A stretch of 5,583 bases of DNA, taken from JADHUC01 sp964617665. GTDB taxonomy: Bacteria; Planctomycetota; Planctomycetia; Pirellulales; Pirellulaceae. The notes beneath the pieces are model-generated. The model was not told the origin of the DNA. It did no database searches and worked only from the letters and a program-made list of their open reading frames with translations. Location: positions 1 through 5,583 of the forward strand of contig CAZUAH010000788.1 of the NCBI GenBank assembly GCA_964617665.1, read 5' to 3'. How positions within the stretch are numbered: the first letter of the stretch is position 1; every line of letters begins with the position of its first letter. A program made the position numbers and the translations under genes. Below are positions 3,201 through 5,583 of the stretch, one piece after another.

Positions 3201-5583
3201 TGACGACGGCAGCGCCAACGTCGACGCGCTACACTTCGTCACTCAGGACATCACCATTGGCGGAGCGAACGCCGTGTCTGTGTCCGTTGGAGATATCCTG
3301 ATATCCACGGCAGATGATGAAAGCTTCACCAGCACGAATTCGGTCAGTGTGACCGACGGCGACCTGCTGCTGGTCCAGTTCGACACACCCGGCGATTACA
3401 GTTCCGCCACCTTCACGGTGATCCTGGACGACGTGGAGACCTTGTTAGGCTTCGACGACTTGACCAGCATTTCGCTTGTTGAAATGGACACCGACATCGG
3501 CGATGCGACCGTCTACGCTGGCGAGTTTCTTTTCACGCGAGACGGAGTAGACGAGCAGAACGACATCTACGTGTTCCACACCGCCGACGTTGGGGAGGGA
3601 ACGACCGCTGGAACCGCTGAAGTCCTGATCGAAGGAACGCAGATCGGTATCGATCAGGCCATCACGGGAATGGAGTTGATCGAACAGTCGATCTCCGCAG
3701 GCGGCAAGGCAATCATGGCCGGACAGATTCTACTGACTCTAGATGGTGATGATGACGACATTGGGGATGATCTGCTTGACACGAATCAGCAGGACTTCTT
3801 CGCGCTCGACGTTGCCCAGACCACGCTCGTGGACGGCACCGCGGTCGTCGACGCCGATCTGATCTTCGAAGGCGCTGACATCGGTCTCAATAGCACCCAG
3901 GAAGACCTCGACGCACTCAGCCTGGTGTTCACGGGAAACAGCCCGATCGCCGACATCGGCGGCCCGTATTCGATTAGCGAGGGCGATCCGCTCAGCCTCG
4001 ATGCCTCCGGCACGACAGATCCCGACGGCGAGCTGTTGTCGTATTCCTGGGACATGAACGGCGACGGCGTTTTCGATGACGTCACCGGGCAAATGCCCGA
4101 TCTGTCGTGGGATGCGTTGCGCGGCTTTGGGATAGACGATGACGGAACATACGAGCTCAAGCTCCAGGTGGAGGATGGCAAAGGGGGCATCGACAGGGTT
4201 TCGACGACGCTCACAGTCAGCAATACCGATCCAACTCTAGCGGCGACTGGAACCCCTTGGGCCAAGGTCAATCACGCCTTTACCCTTGACCTCAACGTCG
4301 TGGAACCAGGCGACGACACGATCACCGGTTGGACCATCAATTGGGGCGATGGCACGATCGACACGATTGTCGGCAGTCCCGCCTCGGTTTCGCATGTCTA
4401 CACGACCGTCGATTTCACCTACAACATCCTCGCAACCGCAACCGACGAAGATGGCACTTATGCGTTAGGGGAGGTCGTCACAAGCAGCTTAGGTTCGGAC
4501 TCGCTGTTCAGCTTCGATGGTGCAACCGGAGGACTGCTGCAACAGTTTGCGACGGGTGATGGGCTGGACGATCCGGTGGATGTCGAAGTTGGCCCGGACG
4601 GCATGTTGTACGTAACCGGCTTCGCTTCCAACGATATTCTCAGATACGATGCCTCGTCCGGCGCTTTCGTCGACCAATTCGTCACGCCGGGCAGCGGCGG
4701 TCTATTGGATCCGTCTCGAATGGCCTTCGGCCCCGGCGGGCATTTGTACGTGACTAGCAGTGGTTCCGACGAAGTCTTGCGATACGACGGCACCACGGGG
4801 GCGTTCGTCGACGCATTTGTAACTGCGGGCAGCGGCGGCCTGGATGCGCCGGATGGCATTCTGTTTGGCCCTGATGCAAATCTGTATGTGACCAGTAGTT
4901 CTGACGGCAGTGTTCTACGCTATGACGGCACAACGGGAGCTTTCATTGACAGTTTTGCCCTAACGGGAGGCAGCGGCTACACGGATCTAGAGTATGGTCC
5001 AGACGGAAACCTGCATGTCTCCAATCTCAGCCTGAACAAGGTGCTCCGTTTCAACGGAACGACAGGAGCATTCATCGACGACTTTGTGTCGGCAGGCAGC
5101 GGCGGCCTGAACGGCGCCGCGGGACTCTCATTCGGGCCGGACGGCAATTTGTACGTCGTCGGCCGCGACGGGAATAACGTGTTGCGCTACGATGGGACGA
5201 CCGGTGCTTTTGTCGACGAATTTGTCAGTTCTGGCGCGGGCCTGAACCTTCCTGTGGATGTTGAGTTCCTTCCGAGCCACCAAGTTTTGGTTCGCTACAA
5301 TATTCCGCCCGTCGCTGACGCAGGTGGCCCACACACGATCAGCGAGGGGGATTCACTCACGCTGGATGCCTCCGCGTCGTTTGATGCCGACATGGATCCC
5401 CTCACCTACGCTTGGGACATCGACAATGACGGCAGCTACGACGACGCAACTGGCGAGTCGCCAACACTCACTTGGGCGCAGTTGCTGAGTCTGGGTATCA
5501 ATGACGACGGCACCTACACGATCGGCGTGGAGGTTCCGGCGGCCCAGATTCTCTTCACGATTGGGGATCATTTTGAGGGACTC
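85..5583 (+). CDS. Giant multidomain cell-surface/secreted protein: DUF4347, CSLREA/beta-helix, CBM9-like, PKD and beta-propeller domains (3' partial)
   Basis: Codon-by-codon reading of frame 1 finds no stop from base 1 to 5583; from ATG 85 the product has at least 1833 residues and runs off the right edge. Domains in order are an LEPR-type N-terminus, a disordered linker, DUF4347, a CSLREA-type segment, a right-handed beta-helix, an all-beta domain, a CBM9-like domain, an unassigned acidic region, two PKD domains, a six-unit beta-propeller and a third, broken PKD. This mosaic is known from very large extracellular proteins of planctomycetes and other aquatic bacteria, so binding to polysaccharide or to cells is a reasonable inference; no catalytic function is shown. 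ATG 85 is preferred because it puts LEDRILYSA at residue 34, the usual distance for this motif, and lies outside the terminal repeat. ATG 13 is an in-frame alternative but lies inside the repeat. Neither has a clear Shine-Dalgarno. Only three Cys occur (residues 21, 69 and 248). The last 16 codons are probably foreign to the gene. Confidence 0.93.
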   Translation, partial: MLRALTQTVSDLRNRLKEKACGNQSSRGLELVELEDRILYSASPIVGELMAAVDGVSPEAPAGDWSPFCATDDATDTVDPSLLETDGAGWRSDKSLQPESKTANDPPSSASQFPGASTDPSHLTALDSPTSEAPSGQHEAARTQLVFVDQTVQDYERLLSDVLTSREDAQPVDVILLDGSRDGMEQITEELANRDDLDAVHIVSHGVDGKLKLGNVWLLTGSIEGYAGDLASWGNSLSDEADLLLYGCDLADGEDGRELVEAISVLTGADVAASVDETGHGSLGGDWELEYSTGLIETNTVFSYLVRDNWHGLLDAAVVVVDTSADTSDGDTTSIAALQADKGADGLISLREAILAANNTPNSGVPDEIHFDIGAGGIQTIQPISALPTISDAVVIDGTTQLGYSGSPIIELDGTLTTWDDGIVVSGGGTTIRGLVINRFDGGGIRIIGAGANVIEGNYIGTDISGNNALGNGGDGIEVTTGGNRIGGTTAEQRNVISGNSQNGIRIHGAGATLNLVQGNYIGTNAAGTTVVANNMDGIQIESSNNTIGGSAASAGNIVGGNLDDGISIDSGATGNTIQGNYIGTEASGSLNLANADNGIEVADGSSNVIGGTSAGEGNTVANNLNTGITVEQGTQNEIRGNSIYDNAGLGIDLDTSGVAANDAGDVDSGANQLQNYPVLSSAMVSASELTISGTFSSEVNTTYEIDFYSNIIPDGSGHGEGEVYLGSTTVNTNASGSAGFNVTLPGVTTADGDLISATATDPAGNTSEFGANITATSDDPPILLTEVPVTIDGSEDDIWNAAAAHEIHHVTIGEVTDASDLSGTWKSLWDNDYLYFLVDVTDDFLIDDSGPGDPWMDDIVEIFIDADASQGVSYDGINDFHFGFRWNDSTVYVGPNSVADTTGVTFSLFNTPSGYRLEAAIPWTTLGVQPGVDELIAMDVQVADDDDGGARDGKRGWYATAEVSFHDPSAFVPALLVDSQAISFWMSTSEDVTSPSGAPGADSWSGGTFLRFGNPGLGLEPGATNGFFTTPANLDAFADDGSANVDALHFVTQDITIGGANAVSVSVGDILISTADDESFTSTNSVSVTDGDLLLVQFDTPGDYSSATFTVILDDVETLLGFDDLTSISLVEMDTDIGDATVYAGEFLFTRDGVDEQNDIYVFHTADVGEGTTAGTAEVLIEGTQIGIDQAITGMELIEQSISAGGKAIMAGQILLTLDGDDDDIGDDLLDTNQQDFFALDVAQTTLVDGTAVVDADLIFEGADIGLNSTQEDLDALSLVFTGNSPIADIGGPYSISEGDPLSLDASGTTDPDGELLSYSWDMNGDGVFDDVTGQMPDLSWDALRGFGIDDDGTYELKLQVEDGKGGIDRVSTTLTVSNTDPTLAATGTPWAKVNHAFTLDLNVVEPGDDTITGWTINWGDGTIDTIVGSPASVSHVYTTVDFTYNILATATDEDGTYALGEVVTSSLGSDSLFSFDGATGGLLQQFATGDGLDDPVDVEVGPDGMLYVTGFASNDILRYDASSGAFVDQFVTPGSGGLLDPSRMAFGPGGHLYVTSSGSDEVLRYDGTTGAFVDAFVTAGSGGLDAPDGILFGPDANLYVTSSSDGSVLRYDGTTGAFIDSFALTGGSGYTDLEYGPDGNLHVSNLSLNKVLRFNGTTGAFIDDFVSAGSGGLNGAAGLSFGPDGNLYVVGRDGNNVLRYDGTTGAFVDEFVSSGAGLNLPVDVEFLPSHQVLVRYNIPPVADAGGPHTISEGDSLTLDASASFDADMDPLTYAWDIDNDGSYDDATGESPTLTWAQLLSLGINDDGTYTIGVEVPAAQILFTIGDHFEGL
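214..513 (+). other. Low-complexity Pro/Ser/Thr/Asp/Ala-rich linker
   Basis: Residues 44-143 have no recognisable fold. The composition is rich in Ser, Pro, Thr, Ala, Asp and Glu, with few large hydrophobics and one Cys (residue 69), as expected for a disordered spacer between the N-terminal export segment and the DUF4347 domain. Such spacers vary in sequence between homologues. No function is claimed. Confidence 0.6.
517..993 (+). other. DUF4347 domain
   Basis: Residues 145-303 read as a complete DUF4347: it opens with the strand LVFVDQTVQDYE, then VDVILLDGSRDG, a helix (MEQITEELA), the strand HIVSHG (residues 201-206), LLLYGCDLADGEDG around residues 243-256, and a closing GHGSLGGDWELEY segment. 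DUF4347 is typically found at the N-terminus of giant surface or adhesin-like proteins of aquatic bacteria. The order of a His in a hydrophobic-SHG strand (His 205) and a Cys in a hydrophobic-GC strand (Cys 248) resembles the His/Cys dyad of caspase-like (clan CD, CHAT-type) domains. That catalytic reading is inference. The domain assignment rests on recalled family pattern, not a search. Confidence 0.82.
1030..1164 (+). other. CSLREA-type segment preceding the beta-helix
   Basis: Residues 316-360 contain AVVVVDTSADTSDGD followed by the hallmark ISLREAILAAN (residues 348-358). The CSLREA motif is usually C-S-L-R-E-A-I-x-A-A-N and precedes right-handed beta-helix repeats in secreted bacterial proteins. 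Here the motif Cys is replaced by Ile, which fits the near absence of Cys from this protein. The segment probably caps the N-terminal end of the beta-helix that follows directly. Confidence 0.78.
1213..2097 (+). other. Right-handed parallel beta-helix domain
   Basis: Residues about 377-671 are a chain of short beta-strand rungs typical of pectate-lyase-like or NosD-like solenoids: VVIDGTT, GIVVSGGGTTIRGLVI, GGIRIIGAGANVIEGNYIGTD, and further rungs with N-x-I-x-G and NYIGT. Asn ladders are evident. No set of catalytic Asp/Arg residues that would mark a polysaccharide lyase or hydrolase can be assigned by eye, so a binding or structural role is as likely as an enzymatic one. The domain closes with GNSIYDNAGLGIDLD, the usual end of this family of solenoids. 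Confidence 0.85.
1441..1998 (+). repeat. Three tandem beta-helix units with a 186-bp period
   Basis: Three units of 62 codons each carry the order (N-x-I/V-x-G)-NYIGT, then D-G-I, then N-x-I-G-G-T/S and a G-N/N-N-x-x-x-G-I rung. NYIGT begins at 1456, 1642 and 1825. The N-x-I-G-G motif begins at 1534, 1720 and 1906, which is an exact 186-base period. The DNA has diverged outside the motif cores, so these are old internal duplications, not recent copies. Confidence 0.85.
2098..2415 (+). other. All-beta domain following the beta-helix
   Basis: Residues 672-777 begin with QLQNYPVLSSA and contain LTISGTFSSEVNTTYEIDFY, a GHGEGEVYLGSTTV strand pair and the closing ATATDPAGNTSEFG. This block regularly follows CSLREA/beta-helix regions in bacterial secreted proteins, where it resembles an Ig-like or fibronectin-like sandwich. 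No enzymatic residues are evident. A spacer or interaction module is the most likely role. Confidence 0.65.
2449..2988 (+). other. CBM9-like (DOMON-type) carbohydrate-binding domain
   Basis: Residues 789-968 fit carbohydrate-binding module family 9: VTIDGSEDDIWNAA at the start (Trp 800), LWDNDYLYFLVDVTDD (Trp 830), DDIVEIFIDAD (residues 858-868), then FHFGFRW, and YRLEAAIPWTTLGVQPG with Trp 924, ending in an Asp-rich loop and a GKRGW segment. CBM9 domains are beta-sandwiches that bind sugar ends using aromatic side chains and calcium. The several Trp residues and acidic loops are compatible with this, but I cannot assign the exact sugar-binding pair. This is the clearest hint that the protein acts on or attaches to polysaccharide. 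Confidence 0.75.
3001..3936 (+). other. Acidic beta-rich region of unassigned fold with an internal duplication
   Basis: Residues 973-1284 match no family I can name. The first part (VPALLVDSQAISFWMSTSEDV, then a Gly/Ser-rich stretch) leads to alternating beta-strand-like segments such as VSVSVGDILISTADDESF and GDLLLVQFDTPGDYSSATF. The second part holds two related modules, described separately. The region is strongly acidic, with an Asp-rich stretch at residues 1220-1232 (DGDDDDIGDD core), which suggests calcium binding. It may be a set of diverged propeller-like or sandwich repeats. No function is claimed. Confidence 0.5.
3511..3930 (+). repeat. Diverged internal duplication (two modules of about 60-73 codons)
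   Basis: Module A (3511-3687) reads VYAGEFLFTRDGVDE, then a variable acidic part, then GTAEVLIEGTQIGIDQAITGME. Module B (3712-3930) reads IMAGQILLTLDGDDDD, a variable part, then DADLIFEGADIGLNSTQEDLDALSLV. The shared frame is A-G-x-hydrophobic-L-x-T-x-D-G at the front and hydrophobic-I/F-E-G-x-x-I-G-hydrophobic towards the end. A still weaker third copy may lie upstream, around VDALHFV and VGDILISTADD (3220-3315). The copies are recognisable only at protein level. Confidence 0.5.
3937..4233 (+). other. PKD domain 1
   Basis: Residues 1285-1383 are a polycystic-kidney-disease-type Ig-like domain: SPIADIGGPYSISEGDPLSL, the core SYSWDMNGDGVFDD, then DDDGTYELKLQVEDGKGG and the final strand STTLTV. 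The D-x-N-x-D-G-x-x-D-D loop (residues 1323-1332) is the acidic turn often seen in bacterial PKD domains and may bind calcium. PKD domains serve as rigid spacers or polysaccharide-binding modules in extracellular proteins. It is complete and is the internal reference against which PKD 3 can be judged. Confidence 0.88.
4234..4479 (+). other. PKD-like domain 2
   Basis: Residues 1384-1465 show the second, more compact PKD form: FTLDLNVVEPGDDTITGWTI, then NWGDGTIDT (residues 1419-1427), the signature VSHVYTTVDFTYNI, and a last strand ATATDEDGTYAL. WGDG followed by a hydrophobic-x-H-x-Y strand is the classical PKD core. It sits directly between PKD 1 and the propeller and probably acts as a linker for the propeller. 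Confidence 0.8.
4489..5298 (+). other. Six-unit beta-propeller (NHL/Vgb/SMP-30-like)
   Basis: Residues about 1470-1738 fold as a propeller: each unit carries D-G-T-T-G-A-F-V/I-D-x-F, G-S-G-G-L, a GPDGNLYV strand turn and V-L-R-Y. The GPDGNLYV turn is typical of NHL, virginiamycin B lyase and SMP-30-like propellers. The opening LGSDSLFSF resembles the VLRY strand of the other units, so it may complete the last blade in the usual overlapping closure. Extracellular propellers of this type are common in planctomycetes. No catalytic metal site can be assigned, so a scaffold or binding role is inferred. Confidence 0.85.
4516..5298 (+). repeat. Six tandem propeller repeats of 36-46 codons
   Basis: Counting each unit from the Asp or Asn after R-Y/F, the units are 4516-4647, 4648-4785, 4786-4923, 4924-5052, 5053-5190 and 5191-5298 (44, 46, 46, 43, 46 and 36 codons). 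Units 2, 3 and 5 are equal in length. The D-G-T-T-G-A-F-V/I-D core is nearly invariant in units 3 to 6, while unit 1 (FDGATGGLLQQF) and unit 2 (DASSGAF) are more diverged. Codon choice in the core varies between units, so the copies have been separate for some time. Unit 6 lacks the GPDGNLYV turn and ends early. Confidence 0.85.
5302..5535 (+). other. PKD domain 3, truncated
   Basis: Residues 1740-1817 closely parallel PKD 1: PVADAGGPHTISEGDSLTL against PIADIGGPYSISEGDPLSL, AWDIDNDGSYDD against SWDMNGDGVFDD, and NDDGTYTIGVEV against DDDGTYELKLQV. After the Val codon at 5533 the expected acidic turn and final strand (EDGKGG...STTLTV in PKD 1) are missing and an unrelated sequence follows. The break coincides with the first base of the right terminal inverted repeat. 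The intact gene presumably continued with the rest of this domain and further modules. Confidence 0.85.
5535..5583. repeat. Terminal inverted repeat, right copy (49 bp, perfect)
   Basis: Bases 5535-5583, starting tccggcggcccagattctct and ending gagggactc, are the exact reverse complement of bases 1-49. The copy begins on the third base of the last Val codon that fits PKD 3, so it appears joined onto the gene. In the gene's frame it adds 16 codons (PAAQILFTIGDHFEGL) that do not fit a PKD strand. Confidence 0.97.

Noticed and set aside
4051..4080. EF-hand or dockerin calcium loop at D-M-N-G-D-G-V-F-D-D (and the matching loop at 5416-5445)
   Set aside because: The loop sits at the fixed acidic turn of a PKD domain and lacks the flanking helices of an EF-hand or dockerin, so it is treated as part of the PKD.
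3739..4271. Overlapping minus-strand frames of 117 and 161 codons
   Set aside because: They are antisense to the Asp-rich module and PKD 1, which are clearly coding on the plus strand. The translations are low-complexity (Ser/Pro/Val-rich) with no domain pattern.
4516..5298. Regularly spaced repeats as a possible CRISPR array
   Set aside because: The period is about 130 bases, copies are imperfect, and the sequence is continuously coding as propeller blades.
1..5583. Reading the window as a complete linear virus, plasmid or transposon with terminal inverted repeats
   Set aside because: No replication, packaging, structural, transposase or recombinase gene is present, and a single cellular-type surface-protein gene runs off both the domain and the window end.

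Overview
The window is essentially one giant protein-coding gene. Plus-strand frame 1 is open from base 1 to base 5583 (1861 codons, no stop). I propose the start at ATG 85, which gives at least 1833 residues with no stop codon inside the window. The product is a secreted or cell-surface mosaic protein. The likely source is a planctomycete (Planctomycetota, probably Pirellulales-like). The reasons are the N-terminal LEDRILYSA motif (a form of the LEPR-XLL signature), the DUF4347 + CSLREA/beta-helix + CBM9-like + PKD + beta-propeller architecture, moderately high GC, and very low Cys with high Asp/Gly. This assignment is inference from protein features; no marker gene is present.

Layout of the protein (residues counted from ATG 85): LEPR-type N-terminal segment (1-43); Pro/Ser/Thr/Asp-rich linker (44-144); DUF4347 with a His/Cys pair (145-303); CSLREA-type segment (316-360); right-handed parallel beta-helix with a 62-residue repeat (about 377-671); an all-beta domain ending in ATDPAGNTSEFG (672-778); CBM9-like domain (789-968); an unassigned acidic beta-rich region with a diverged internal duplication (about 973-1284); PKD 1 (1285-1383); PKD 2 (1384-1465); a six-unit NHL/Vgb/SMP-30-like beta-propeller (about 1470-1738); and PKD 3 (from 1740), which breaks off at residue 1817.

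The two ends of the window are perfect reverse complements over 49 bases (1-49 and 5535-5583). PKD 3 stops matching its internal paralogue PKD 1 exactly where the right copy begins, so the last 16 codons are probably not native to this gene. On the minus strand the same 49 bases belong to a short open frame that could be the start of a divergent gene (GTG at 72, GGAGG at 84-80). Together these facts point to a fold-back chimera or assembly-graph overlap, or less likely a real inverted repeat bounding a rearranging segment. They do not indicate a complete linear virus or transposon: no transposase, recombinase, polymerase or capsid gene is visible.

No RNA gene, CRISPR array, terminator or convincing promoter was found. 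No stretch of more than 300 bases lies outside the giant gene. Antisense open frames across the window are explained as shadows of its GC-rich, Asp/Gly-rich codons.
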